DNA of 64,000 nucleotides, from NCBI GenBank assembly GCA_037013685.1, contig CM072919.1:4137152-4201151 (forward strand). Reading direction: 5' to 3'. Positions 44,801-56,348 of the stretch are shown here, one piece after another. A program made the position numbers and the translations under genes. The notes below the pieces were generated by a model. That model did no database searches and was not told where the DNA came from. It saw only the letters and a program-made list of their open reading frames with translations. The DNA comes from Acridotheres tristis. Taxonomy: Eukaryota > Chordata > Aves > Passeriformes > Sturnidae. How positions within the stretch are numbered: the stretch's first letter is position 1; every line of letters starts with the position of its first letter.

Positions 44801-45399
44801 GGGTGTCCTCAGGATGCCCTCAGCCTGCAGGATCCTTCCCCAGCCCTCTCTGAACACTTTCATGCCATGCTCCCCACGGCTGGATTAAGCAGCTGGTGTC
44901 TCCTTGGATAGAAAGGATGGGATTTTTCCTCCTTTCAAATACACACAGGAGTCAGCACCTTCCCTGGCCCTGGTGCAGAAGCTGAGCTCCCCAGAAAATT
45001 CCCTCTGTCCTTCTGCTCCTCACAGTGAGGTGAAAGGAATAATTCCTCCTTTGCTTTATTGTCTGTGAGCATTTCAAGGCAGAGACTGGATTTTGATCTG
45101 AGCACTTACAGCACCCAGGACCCCACAGGAGCAGGAAGATGCTCATGGTATAAAAAGCTGCCCAGGGAGAGTTTTGGGTCGTTCTCCCGTGCCCTGGGTG
45201 CCACCACTCCTTTTTCCTGGGTCACCTTCACAGCCCACCCCTGGTACAAGCTCAACGAGGGTGGTGGCTGTGAGGGGTTAAAACATCTCCCTGCCACACA
45301 CCTTGCTTTGTTCTAGCTACACCTAAAGCCCAATTTTTAGTTATTGTAAAAAATTAAAAATCCCAAAACCACACACCCCTCCCCCCAAAAAATTGTTAT
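38833..45399. other. Unique non-coding sequence, no gene seen
   Basis: About 6.5 kb with no recognised gene. AT-rich patches occur at 39,580-39,850 (with AAACATGCAAATATC near 39,726), 41,990-42,130, 43,130-43,270 and 44,460-44,720. Long homopolymers lie at about 40,084-40,105 (T), 41,522-41,536 (T) and 42,543-42,556 (A). Frames up to 172 codons (43,947-44,465 plus) show nothing recognisable. Confidence 0.5.
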
Positions 45400-45800
45400 C
45401 CCAATTCTCCTGGGAAATAACGACTTTCTGTTATTAAATAATGTGAAATGATTGAGGTGAGTCATAAAGCATTTGTATTAACACTAATGGATCCATGATT
45501 AATTTTTTTTTTCTTTATTTTATTATTATAAAACTTGTCTTCCCTTCCCCCTTTCTCTGTCCTCCCCATCACATTTGGTTCTCAAGGGAGGTAATCAAGA
45601 CTTCACTTGAATTTCTCATTACTTGAAAGGCTCCACATCACAATATGATAATGGGACAGTTTCATAATTACAATTAAAATAATATTTGAGCCAGAGAAAG
45701 CTGGAGAGGTTTTCAGATGCTTTTGTCTTTGTCACCCAGAAATTAAAGGATTGCTTTAAAACATATTTTAAAAACAAGAGGAGAGGGCGGATTCAATCTC
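45400..45800. other. AT-rich island, candidate conserved non-coding element
   Basis: Enhancer-like texture with GTTATTAAATAATGTG near 45,430, CCATGATTAATTTTT near 45,493, TTCATAATTACAATTAAAAT near 45,661 and CAATATGATAATGGG near 45,641. It also has a T-rich simple run near 45,500-45,530. CpG is nearly absent and there are no repeats. Function is inferred. Confidence 0.36.
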
Positions 45801-48340
45801 ACTGTTATGCAAAAAGCATTGTGCCCAAGCTTCATTTTGGAAAATCCATCCTCCCTTTTTATTTCCTTAGACCACCTCCTCCCTCCATTTTTTTTTTTCT
45901 TCCTTTTGATAAAGTACCAGGCAACATCAGCTCCAAGATACAAAACTAGAGCAATAATTAATTCTAGCACCATTTCCCCTAGAGGAAAATCATTGTGCCT
46001 CAGTTTCCCGTTTGCAGTGGAGCACACTCCAGGAGCTCAGGCTGGTTTTGGATTTCTATCCACAATGCTCCAGGCTCATCCCAAGCACTGAAAAGCTGCC
46101 TTTGGAGCAGGGAGCAGGTGGCAGAGAGGAGCAGAATTAGCCCTGTGCTCTGCTAACAAGCTCTGAGATCCCACAGGATATAAGGGTGGATTAGATGTGA
46201 CAAATAATAATGATTACTCTTATTATTCCTCCTAGAACTGGTCTAAGGCATCATCAGCTGGGGATGTGTCAACGTGGCAAGACATCATGGCTTATGTGGA
46301 ACTCTGAAAAAGCTGGAATTTCTGTCTAAGAATCAGAGTCCTTTGCTGGGCAGAAAACCACACATTTTCTGCTGAGAGCGTTGCTGCTTTAGCCTCATTC
46401 CCTGAACAGCAGGAGCAGCGCCCCCAGCTCCTGGGATCCCTTCTCAGACGGGTTTGTGACACCCTGGTGTGAGCAGGGACACCTTGCAGTGACTTTAATC
46501 AGTTTTCACTGCTCCCTCCCCATCTGAGGACAAAGCTGCCCAGGGAGACTCTCAGAAGTGCATCCAGGGCTTGGAAAGGCTGGAGGAGGTGACCATCCCT
46601 CCCAGCTGCCCCATCCCACCCCAGCACAGCCCCCAGCAGGGTCGGGGCCACCAGAGCTCCCTCTCCTCGCCCCGTGCCTGATGTCAGATGCTGGACCCAG
46701 AGCATCTCTGCCCATTGCCCTGCTCCAGCAGTGAGAGGCTCCAGGCTCTGGGCACGGCTCATGGGGGCAGGAGCAGCTCCCTGAGCACCAGCCCAGCTCC
46801 AGGGCCCGGCCCCTGGCAGAGATTAGCTGCTCTCTAAAGCAAATAATGCCAAAATGCAAATAGCGGCAGCAGCAAATTCTTGATTAAATATGAACAAGCG
46901 CAGAGAATTGCTTATGTCACTCACCCCACTCCTGTCTGTCCTCCATCTGTCTGCTTCTCTCCTCTTCCCCATCTCTCCCCCAGCCATCTGTTCAGTGCTC
47001 TCCCTGTCCCTGCTGCCCTTCCCTTCGTGCCTCTTTTGCTCTGGGGGTTCCCAGTCTGCTGCTCCTCTCCCAGCTCCTCCAAGCTCTGTGCTGGGAGCTG
47101 GGGGTCGTGTCAGAGCTCAGGAGCTGAAGGCAGATGGATCCTGCTCCTCTGCCCCCCCGGGAACGTCTCCCTGGCATCCTGCTGGAAGGAGCTGCAGGTG
47201 GGCAGGAGCTTTTTAAACCGGGGCAGCAGCACCTGCCTCCCTGCTTGTGCCAGGAGGAGCCTTGCTGGCCCTGGGGCAAGAGGGTTTGATAACCCTGGGA
47301 TGTCTCAGAATCCTGTTTGGGCCAAAGGCAAAGTAAAACTAAACCAGTTCGTGTTTGGCCATACACAGAGGCAGTTAAAATATTCAGTGGTCATGGTCAA
47401 AGCATCCCACGTGCCTGTTGCCCATCTTGCAGCACCATCCACACCCGAGCAGTGTTTGCACAAGCTGCTTTGGAATCGGAGTAATGGCCTTTTAGCCACC
47501 TCGATGGGATTTATTTGCTTTCCTCGGGAGTAAACAAAAGCACAAGGCCAAGGCACTGGATCGATGGGCATTCAAATCCCCAGAAAGGACATGAGCATCA
47601 TTGCTCCAGTGCATTGCCTGCACCTTCCCAAGGTGGGGAGGATTCTGCTGCCTGGCCGGGGTGCCACCAGCTCCAGCTTCAGGGGATTTGTGTGCTACCA
47701 TGGAAGCCAACAAAGCTGCCTGCTGTCACAGACAGAGACTGGGTTTGATCCAGACTGGCAAATCCAGGGTTCCTATAAAAGAGCTGAATAAGGGCCCTGT
47801 GTCTGACAAGAAGGAAATAAAACTATGGGACTGTTGGCTTTGATAAATCCTTTCCCTGACACATTCCTCTGTCTCTGTTTCAGCAAAGGATAACGGGCGA
47901 GAAAGGGAGAGAGACATTGTGTCCTCTTTTTTCCTGATAATTTAAATACAGTGAAACAATAACCCAATAGCAACATAAAGCTGTGAGAGGAATAACCTGA
48001 CTGTGCACCTTTTTTCTAGAGTCTCCAGGATGAAATCAGCTCAGATTGATGCACGATAAAGGAACGAACCTGTTGCCTGAACGGGGCTCTCTCAGTGCAA
48101 TAGGCAGCGCTGTTATCAGACCTGTTAACCAAATAAAGCTGTGAAGTGCAGACACATTGTCTGAAGCACACGGCTTCCCAGGCAGCCAGATCTTCTTAAG
48201 GAATCCTTGATAAAGGAACAAGCCTGCTCAAGTTAATGGATATCCTCGGGTGCTGCTCGGAGAGGAAGCGTGGAGAGATTGGGGATCTTTGTGCGGCTGC
48301 TGCTGCTCATCCCTCCCTGCACACAGCGGGAGCAGGAGGG
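45801..48340. other. Unique non-coding sequence, no gene seen
   Basis: Mixed-composition sequence. It contains the longest non-repetitive open frame in the window, 46,880-47,533 plus (217 codons), which has no recognisable domain, has a Pro/Ser/Cys-rich first half, and overlaps a 124-codon frame on the other strand. I do not treat it as a gene. TATAAAA near 47,775 and AATAAA near 47,817 are too isolated to define an LTR or promoter. Confidence 0.5.
45985..46030 (-). mobile_element. Possible MIR-type SINE remnant
   Basis: ATTGTGCCTCAGTTTCCCGT resembles the conserved MIR segment as recalled. Only about 25 bp match well, so this could be chance. Confidence 0.25.
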
Positions 48341-49712
48341 AGGAGAGGGGTGTTCTGCACCGAGGGAGAGGGGATGGGGATGCTCTGTACACAGGAGAAG
48401 GGGATGGGGATGTTCTGTACAGAGGGATGGGATGTTCTGTATGGAGGGAGAGGGGATGGGATGTTCTGTACAGAGGGGAAGGGGATGGGGATGTTCTGTA
48501 CAGAGGGATGGGATGTTCTGTACAGAGAAGGGGATGGGATGTTCTGTACAGAGGGATGGGGATGTTCTGTACAGAGAAGGGGATGGGGATGTTCTGTACA
48601 GAGGGATGGGGATGTTCTGTACAGAGAAGGGGATGGGATGTTCTGTACAGAGGGATGGGGATGTTCTGTACAGAGAAGGGGATGGGGATGTTCTGTACAG
48701 AGGGGATGGGGATGTTCTGTACAGAGAAGGGGATGGGGATGTTCTGTACAGAGGGATGGGGATGTTCTGTACAGAGGGGATGGGATGTTCTGTACAGAGG
48801 GATGGGGATGTTCTGTACAGAGGGATGGGATGTTCTGTACAGAGGGATGGGATGTTCTGTACAGAGGGGAAGGGGATGGGATGTTCTGCACAGAGGGATG
48901 GGATGTTCTGTACAGAGGGAGAGGGGATGTTCTGTACAGAGGGATGGGATGTTCTGTACAGAGGGATGGGATGTTCTGCACAGAGGGATGGGATGTTCTG
49001 CACAGAGGGATGGGATGTTCTGTACAGAGGGATGGGGATGTTCTGTACAGAGGGATGGGATGTTCTGCACAGAGGGATGGGGATGTTCTGCACAGAGGGA
49101 TGGGATGTTCTGTACAGAGGGATTGGGATGTTCTGTACAGAGGGATGGGGATGTTCTGTACAGAGGGGATGGGATGTTCTGTACAGAGGGGATGGGGATG
49201 TTCTGTACAGAGGGATGGGGATGTTCTGTACAGAGGGATGGGGATGTTCTGTACAGAGAAGGGGATGGGATGTTCTGTACAGAGGGGATGGGATGTTCTG
49301 TACAGAGAAGGGGATGGGATGTTCTGTACAGAGGGGATGGGATGTTCTGTACAGAGGGATTGGGATGTTCTGTACAGAGGGATGGGGATGTTCTGTACAG
49401 AGGGGATGGGGATGTTCTGTACAGAGGGATGGGATGTTCTGTACAGAGGGATTGGGATGTTCTGTACAGAGGGATGGGGATGTTCTGTACAGAGGGGATG
49501 GGATGTTCTGTACAGAGGGATGGGATGTTCTGTACAGAGGGGATGGGATGTTCTGTACAGAGGGGATGGGATGTTCTGTACAGAGAAGGGGATGGGGATG
49601 TTCTGCACAGAGAAGGGGATGGGATGTTCTGTACAGAGGGATGGGGATGTTCTGTACAGAGGGAGAGGGGATGCTCTGCACAAAGGGGAAGGGGATGCTC
49701 TGCACACACAGG
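48341..49712 (+). repeat. 22-29-bp minisatellite, about 57 units, open in all six frames
   Basis: Each unit is GATGTTCTGTACAGAGG plus a short purine spacer (GATGG, GGATGG, GATGGG or AAGGGGATGG), which makes unit length vary between about 22 and 29 bp. I counted about 57 units. The outermost units carry GCTCTG, CTGCAC or TATGGAG variants, whereas the centre is nearly uniform: edges diverged, middle homogenised. TCTGTACAGA in each unit is a perfect 10-bp palindrome. No unit contains a stop codon in any frame on either strand, so all six frames run open for 466-566 codons. This is a consequence of the repeat, not evidence of a gene. Confidence 0.97.
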
Positions 49713-52209
49713 GCAGAAGGTGCTGGGGGATGAGCCAAGGGGAGCAGCCCCAGCCCTGCCCAGCAGTGGCTGCAGAGGAGCTTTGAGCTGTCGGGGGCGC
49801 TGGAGCTCAGCCGGGCCTTTGGACAAGAACTGCTTTCCTGAAAGAGTCGTGGAGCAAGGGACAGTGCAGAGGGGGGTTGGCTCAGGGCTGCTTTGCCCAG
49901 GATCTCGGCTCAAGTGACCAGATTCCATGGAGAAGGGAAAAGAGGGATGATACAGGGTTTGTCCTCCAGGTGAGCATCTTTCAGAACCTTCAGTCTGAGC
50001 TACTCAGCTGTGCCACTGAACAGCTCCATCCTCAGCCCGTGCTGAATGCACAAAGCAGGGCCCTGACCCTGACATCTTCCATGTGGGAGCGAGAACCAGA
50101 TGCCAAACTTACCTTTCAAACCAGCTTCACACCTCCTTCCTGTCACAACCATCTTCGGACTTTGTCCTGATTTGCCCCAGCCTGAGTGAGAAGAACGCTG
50201 GGCTCCCTTCAACTGAACTTCTGGCAACAACAAGAGAATGGTAATTTCAGCGATGTTTTTCCTAAGGAAAAAAAAAACCCAACAAAAAACAACAACACAA
50301 TTTGTTTGTCTGCCTGTGACAGGGAAAATTTTTCATGTTGCCATCAGCCCTGGAGTTCATTCACCTATTGGAAAGATGTCCAGCTTTGAGAGATGTTTAA
50401 TCTTACTTGAAAGGCGATAATTAGGAAAAAAACCCACAAACACACAAACACATGTGCCACATTGGAGCCTGCCTTCTCCTCCAGCTGAGGAAAAGGGGAT
50501 TGTTCAGGTGAGGGGGATGGATGTGTTTTTGTGCTTGGTTAAGGGGTGTGTGCACATGGCTGTGCCCATGTGGAGATGCAGGTGCATTAACATCACTGGA
50601 GGGGAGAGGTGTTTGAGCTGCTGAAACCTGTGAAATTGCCCATCCTGGTTCCATTTTTGGAAGCAGAGTTTGATGAGATCTCTCCCGTCACTGCACAAGA
50701 GAGGATCTAATCACGCCGTACAAAGACAGGCACAAGTGACAATACGTCTCCCTCTTCCAGGAGAAAGGAAGAAGGGAACAAAATGAATAATTCAAATGAT
50801 AATTAGCAGTGTAATTATTCCTGTTTTTAGAGTAACCTACAGGACAGAACATCAACGCATGAGTCACTGGCAAAGTATAAACAGAAATAATTTGGAAGAT
50901 GCTGTCCTGATGCTTTACAAAGAGACTTGTCAGAGAGTTTCTCATTTGATCTCACATTGGCGTCAAGACTCCCCTCCAAGTGCTCCCTGTAAGGTCAGAG
51001 CTGGCATTTGTCACCCGGAGCTCGGCTGAGGGAGGTGACAGCTCCAAAACAGCATCGAGCAGGGAGGGACGGCCTGGGAGGGCAGAGCTGAGACCCTCAG
51101 CTGAACACCCAGAGCACCCAGGGGCTGGGCAGGGCTCAGGGCAGGGCTCAGGGCAGGGAACAGCGTTCCCTGTGCCTGCACAGCCTGGGGCAGCCCCAGC
51201 TCTGGCTCTGATGTGCCCCAGCCCTGCCCAGGGATGGGATCCCTGCAGGCACCAGGGGCTGAGACCTGCAGGGGCTGAGCACTGGGAGGGAAATGGGGGG
51301 AGTGCTGGTTATTTCGGGTTATTTCAGGTTGGACAGGGAGGGGGAAAGGTAAAAATCTCAGTCTCAAGGTGTCCTGCACTGTGCTTGTGAAGAACCAAAA
51401 CCCTGCACAGCAGAAAGCTGACACGGGCCTGATGCTGCACTCCTCCTTTCTGAAAAGAAATTCCTGCATTCAGCCACAGTCCAGAGATCTGAACCAACAG
51501 CCTTTACAGTCTTTCCCACTTACAGACACTCTGGCTTTGGTTAAAATCTGGAGAATCTCTCTTTGACAAGAATCATGAAGCCTTGGTGCTGGAGCAGATC
51601 CCATCCAAGGAGACACTGGGGCAGCAGCACCTCCTGTGAAAATGAACAGTGGGAAGCCTCTTGGCACTGCAACACAAGAGGAAGAGAAGAAAGATGTCTT
51701 TAATTTGCCTGGTAATGATCAATATAGAATCAAATCCGACCTTGAATTTTAATGGCTCTGTACTAATAGCAGCCACTCATGGATGGAAGGAGGAGGAGGA
51801 GGAGGAGGAGAAGAGCCTGGGGAGGAAGGGCTGGGCTGTCCAAGGCACAGCAGGCTCTGCACCCTGTGGCCACCCCTTGCCACCATGAATGGGCTTTTTG
51901 GGAGCTGGCAGAGGGAAAATCCCTCTGGGGTGGCAGTGGCTGGGCTGAGCTGGCACAAGCCAAGGCTTCCAGGGCTCCCCTGAGCTCTGTTTCACCCGGC
52001 AAGGTCAAAGCACTCTTTTAAAAACAAACAGAAAATTGGGGAAATGGAGTCGAGGTTCACCTGGCAGCAAGCAGAGCTGCAGGTGTCCCAGGCCCTGTGG
52101 CCCTTCCCTGTGACACTGGGGCCTCTGCTGCTCCCTGTCTTTGTCATGTGGCAGATGCTGAACAGACAAAACGACTCAACTTCTAACCCAAGGCAGAGAC
52201 TCCTTAAAA
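49713..52209. other. Unique non-coding sequence, no gene seen
   Basis: Mixed sequence. 50,780-50,930 is AT-rich (GAATAATTCAAATGATAATT near 50,784). 51,120-51,165 has a small GGGCTCAGGGCA direct repeat. 51,788-51,812 is a (GGA)n microsatellite. Frames of 152 codons or fewer are not recognisable. Confidence 0.5.
51788..51812 (+). repeat. (GGA)n microsatellite
   Basis: About eight AGG/GGA trinucleotides in a row, ending in GAAGAG. Simple sequence. Confidence 0.9.
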
Positions 52210-52560
52210 AGTGAAAAAAAAAATTGCATAATACATTTATATATATATAAATAAATAGAGATTGACCAGTTGGAATTATATAGTAGCTGCTAACATTGGC
52301 ATCTTTATTTGCTGCATCAATTGTATTTGATTTAATCTTGTTCCCACAACGCTGAAAATGTTTGGCTCATCTGCTGGGGGTTCTTTTTGTTGATATAGAA
52401 TCATTTTGACAGTTATCCTGTTGGCTGCTAATAAATATATGCACTTCCTATAATCAATCATAAAACAAATCCAATTGCCTTTTCACTTTTTATTTGACCT
52501 TAATCCTAACAAATCTCCCACAATTTTATTGGATTTACTCATGAGCCAGCAGAAGGAGGA
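52210..52560. other. AT-rich island, candidate conserved non-coding element
   Basis: Opens with a short (AT)n run near 52,237, then words such as GCATCAATTGTATTTG near 52,312, GCTGCTAATAAATATATGC near 52,424 and CCTATAATCAATCATAAAAC near 52,448. CpG is rare. No repeat family or coding frame is visible. Possible enhancer-type DNA, on texture alone. Confidence 0.36.
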
Positions 52561-52973
52561 AGAAGAAAGAGAGGGCATCCACTGATGTCTGTCCACCTGT
52601 TTGAGATGAAGAGAGTCAGGAGGATCTGAGATGGAACCAGGGAAATATTCACCCACGGCCTGAGGCTGAATGCTGAACCACCCCAGGCAGATCCTTTGGC
52701 TCTCGTGTTCCTCCCCTCCCCAAGGGCAGAGCAGAGCTGAGCACCCCAGCCAAGGACTCACAGCACCTGCTCTGGACCTGCCAGGAAAGGGAATTGCTCC
52801 TCCAGGAGCTGCGGGAAGGATTCTCCTCCTGAGCAGCCTCACCTGCAGGATCACCTGAGGGCTCACCTGGCACCTCTCTGTGCCCGTCCCTCTGCAGGTT
52901 CTCCCCTCCCAGGGGCACAACTGTGCCAGGGGAGGCTCAGGCTGCTGAAATGCAGAGAAAGGAAGAGAGGGAG
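52561..52973. other. Unique non-coding sequence leading into the next array
   Basis: GC-richer sequence, no gene seen. The minus frame at 52,483-53,820 (445 codons) owes its length to the adjoining array. Confidence 0.55.
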
Positions 52974-53635
52974 TGCAGGGCAGAGGATGGAAGACAGAGG
53001 ATGCAGAGGATGCAGAGGATGCAGGACAGAGGATGCAGAGGATGCAGGGCAGAGGATGCAGAGGATGCAGGGCAGAGGATGCAGGGCAGAGGATGCAGGG
53101 CAGAGGATGCAGGGCAGAGGATGCAGGAGAGAGGATGCAGGACAGAGGATGCAGAGGATGCAGGGCAGAGGATGCAGAGGATGCAGGACAGAGGATGCAG
53201 AGGATGCAGGGCAGAGGATGCAGGGCAGAGGATGCAGGACAGAGGATGCAGGACAGAGGATGCAGAGGATGCAGGGCAGAGGATGCAGAGGATGCAGGAC
53301 AGAGGATGCAGAGGATGCAGAGGATGCAGGGGATGCAGGACAGAGGATGCAGGACAGAGGATGCAGGACAGAGGATGCAGAGGATGCAGAGGATGCAGGG
53401 GATGCAGGACAGAGGATGCAGGACAGAGGATGCAGGACAGAGGATGCAGAGGATGCAGAGGATGCAGGGGATGCAGGACAGAGGATGCAGGACAGAGGAT
53501 GCAGAGGATGCAGAGGATGCAGAGGATGCAGGACAGAGGATGCAGGACAGAGGATGCAGAGGATGCAGGGCAGAGGATGCAGAGGATGCAGAGGATGCAG
53601 GGGATGCAGGACAGAGGATGCAGGACAGAGGATGC
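52974..53635 (+). repeat. Two-module minisatellite (9 bp and 14 bp)
   Basis: The array is built from a 9-bp module (GAGGATGCA) and a 14-bp module (GGACAGAGGATGCA, or GGGCAGAGGATGCA in the left half) in changing order, with occasional GGGGATGCA. In the middle a higher-order block of three short and three long modules, 69 bp, is repeated: the marker GGGG recurs at 53,329, 53,398 and 53,467. The left half uses mostly the GGGCAG form and the right half mostly GGACAG. All three plus frames are open (230-324 codons), giving GCRTEDAGQRM-type peptides; these are by-products. Confidence 0.96.
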
Positions 53636-55387
53636 TCCACCGGCGCCTTCCTCACCACGTGGCTGCTCCTGCTTTGTGACGTTTGCTTTTCCCCTCGCTC
53701 CCCTCCCAGATTTCTGTCTGCAAAACCAATCCACGGAGCACTTCGGGGCTGGCAGCGAGATGAGGTTTGCCTCTCACACAATCCTGTGTCATGTGGTGGG
53801 GAGGAGGGATGCGAGAACATTATTCTGCTCTTAAATCAGGCGTGGACCTGCCCTTGCTTTCCACCACCCCAGGAGGCACAAGGATGTTTTACGAGCAGTT
53901 CTGGTGCAGTTTCTGCTTTGCAAACATTTCCATTCCTCCATCTCTAACAGAACAGGATGCGGAGTTTAGATATATTAAAAAATAAATAAAACAATCCTGC
54001 AGTTAAAGGAGAGGAGGAGGGGGGAGAAAAAGAATAAAAGCAGGAGAAGCAAGTTTGTCCTTTGGTGGCAGCAGCAGCAGCAGCAGCAGCAGCTCCTGCA
54101 GCTGGGAGCCCAAGGAGAAGCGAAACATCTCCATCGTTATCTGCTGCTCTCACCAGGGCAGGAGGGAACAGTGGGGCAGGGAATTAAAATATGGGCTACA
54201 AATTGGAAACAGCAGGGGGTGCAGGGCACTCAGCTCCGCCGGAGGACGCCCGGTGCGCTCCCCATTCACGCTATGCCAATGACTTTTGTTCTCAAGCAGC
54301 TTGCAGGAAAAGGAGAGAGAAAAAAAAAATACATATATCTATATATATCTCTGTATCTCCACGTGTCTTGGCCGTGCAGCCTGCCTTGGCCCAGGAAATT
54401 CCTGCCGAAGCCAATGGCAGGGGGGACTGCAGTGCTGTGGGTTACAGCGATGCAACACTCACAGCCTGCAGCCATGAATTACCTGCCCTTGTGCAGGTTG
54501 CTCTGTCTGGACAATAATTTCATGGATGAGGAAGTGCCTGGGGTGGATCCAGCAGTGGCCGTGTCCCCTTACAATGGTGCAATGAGCTTGAGCCCAGGCT
54601 GAAGCCAGGATTTGACCCATCGAGGCTGATCTCCAGCCTTATCTCACACTCAGGGGGAGCCTGAACTCAAATTTATATTTATATATCACCTTGACACCTC
54701 TGAGTCTCAGGTTTTTCTGCCTTTAGGACAGGAATCCGTGCCCAGCACCACAGGATGAGGGCGTGGAGAGGTGCAGGGTGCTCTGGCAGGTCTGTGCTGG
54801 GTGACCCTTCCCAGCAGGACTCTGCCCGTGCCTCTGCAGCCCCACATCACCCAGACCTGGCCAAGGAGCCTCAGCACGCACAGGAAGGGAAGGGAATAGT
54901 GCCTGGGAGCCTCCCTCGTACAGCCCGGCCAGAAATAGAATCAGGGGCCATGAATTAAACACGCTGCCATCTCCCCTGTGTCTCCAGCAGGAGGTTCAGC
55001 TCAGGGCAGAGCTCTGCTCTGCCTGCACGGGCACAGGGGGCTCACCTGGGCAGGCAGGGCACGGCTCTGCAGGTGTCCTGCTCTGCTGGCTCCAGCAGGA
55101 GCAGCTCCTGGGAGCTCCCAGTGCCACCCTCACCCTCCTGGCACAACGGGAATTTGGGACAAGGCACGACCACAGGCTGGGGCTCACCCTGCCAACAAAC
55201 ACCCTGGAGGCACCGTGAGCTCCCACCTGGCTGTCAGGGTGGCCCAGCCCTGAAGCAGCAGGCTGTGACCATCAGCAATTGTCTGGATTGCCTTTGGTGG
55301 CACTGAGGAAGGAGCAGCCGTCCCCAGGGGCAGGCAGGAGGTGGGAGCAGCGCTGGGCAGGGGATGATGAGCTCTGCTGGCAGCTGT
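53636..55387. other. Unique non-coding sequence, no gene seen
   Basis: Mixed sequence containing a (CAG)n run (separate entry), an A-run with ATATAT words at about 54,317-54,352, and a small AT-rich patch at 54,668-54,688. No credible exon. Confidence 0.55.
54068..54093 (+). repeat. (GCA)n / (CAG)n microsatellite
   Basis: Eight uninterrupted GCA triplets preceded by TTTGGTG and followed by GCTCCTGCAGC. Short for a polymorphic trinucleotide. The minus reading would give poly-Ala/Cys/Leu within a 69-codon random frame. Confidence 0.92.
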
Positions 55388-55610
55388 GATGTGATGTGGA
55401 TGAGGTGGATGAGGTGGATGAGGTGGATGAGATGTGGATGAGATGTGGATGTGCTGGATGAAATGGATAAGATGGATGTGATGTGGATGTGCTGGATGTG
55501 CTGGATGAGATGTGGATGTGCTGGATGAGATGGATAAGATGGATGTGATGTGGATGAGGTGGATGAGATGGATGAGATGGATGAGAGGGATATGAGGGAT
55601 GTGAGGGATG
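55388..55610 (+). repeat. Imperfect GATG-rich minisatellite
   Basis: Built from GGATGA, GATGTG, GTGCTGGAT and GATAAGAT words with periods of about 6 to 15 bp that shift along the array. The minus frame reads His/Pro/Ser/Ile repeats. Much less regular than the other arrays, so it may be older. Confidence 0.9.
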
Positions 55611-56348
55611 ATGCCTCAGCCTGCCCGAGTCCAGCTGTGTCCCTGAGGTGCCCCAGACACCAGAGCTCACCGAGGATCAGCCCCTGTGTGCCTGTGGCCC
55701 CGGGGCTGAGACAGCTCCAGGAGTGACAGAGAAAATGAAGGAAGTAATTTAGAGCCTAACAAGGGGAAATCCAAAAACCCTGGCTCAGCCTGAAAGGCAT
55801 TTGCTTGAGAAGGGGCTTGATTTCCTTCTGCCTTTGCAGATGCTCTGAGCGCATTTTTCTGACTCACGAAGGGATTCAGCACCAGGCTGGCTTCTCCCTC
55901 CCATCTCCAGCACCACTTCACGAACTGACCTCGCAGAACACGCACAGCCCTTCCAGTTCCCAGATAAAAAGTATTTGCTGCGTGGCTCACACCTGCACGG
56001 CCCGACTGGCCACACACAGTTCTGTGCCTGCAGCTCCCGGTGTGACCGTGGTGGCACTGCCACCCCTCAGCCACGTCCCCAGGGACGGTCCCGCTCCTTT
56101 CTCTGCTCCTCTGCTCCTTCCAGTGCCCTCGGGCAGCTCGTCCCGGGGTGCCCAGGCTGTCTGTGACACTGTGCAGACACTGCCAGCTCCATCCCTGGCA
56201 GAGCAGCCACAGTGGGGGCACAGACACTGGCACACAACTGGTCCCACACACACAGGGATGGATTTTTGTGGATTAAACAGCAGTGGGATCGCTGGCCTGG
56301 GAGTCACAGCTGGGATGTGGGGAGGGGACAGAGTTTTGAGAAGCAGGA
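55611..56348. other. Unique non-coding sequence, no gene seen
   Basis: GC-richer, with moderate CpG between 55,930 and 56,150 but not dense enough to call an island by eye. Overlapping frames of 186 (plus) and 194 (minus) codons at 55,667-56,365 are on opposite strands and resemble no protein I know. Confidence 0.5.

Noticed and set aside
46880..47533. 217-codon plus frame, the longest outside repeats
   Set aside because: No recognisable domain, a Pro/Ser/Cys-rich start typical of random GC-rich sequence, an opposing open frame, and no splice or promoter context. A BLASTP or transcript match would overturn this.
47770..47825. TATAAAA followed by AATAAA as a fourth LTR
   Set aside because: No TG...CA ends, target duplication or second copy found around it.
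48341..49712. CRISPR-like regular repeats
   Set aside because: The spacers are themselves a few purine variants of the same unit, not unique sequences, and the genome is a vertebrate.
48228..49928. Six long open frames (466-566 codons) as possible genes
   Set aside because: All six frames are open at once because the repeat unit lacks stops on both strands. Unit lengths are not multiples of 3, so no frame is preserved, as it would be in a real repeat protein.
52483..53947. Frames of 445 (minus) and 324 (plus) codons
   Set aside because: Both exist only because of the 9/14-bp array, and all three plus frames are open.
55930..56150. CpG island / promoter
   Set aside because: CpG is only moderately raised over about 200 bp, with no TATA, initiator or first-exon signal.
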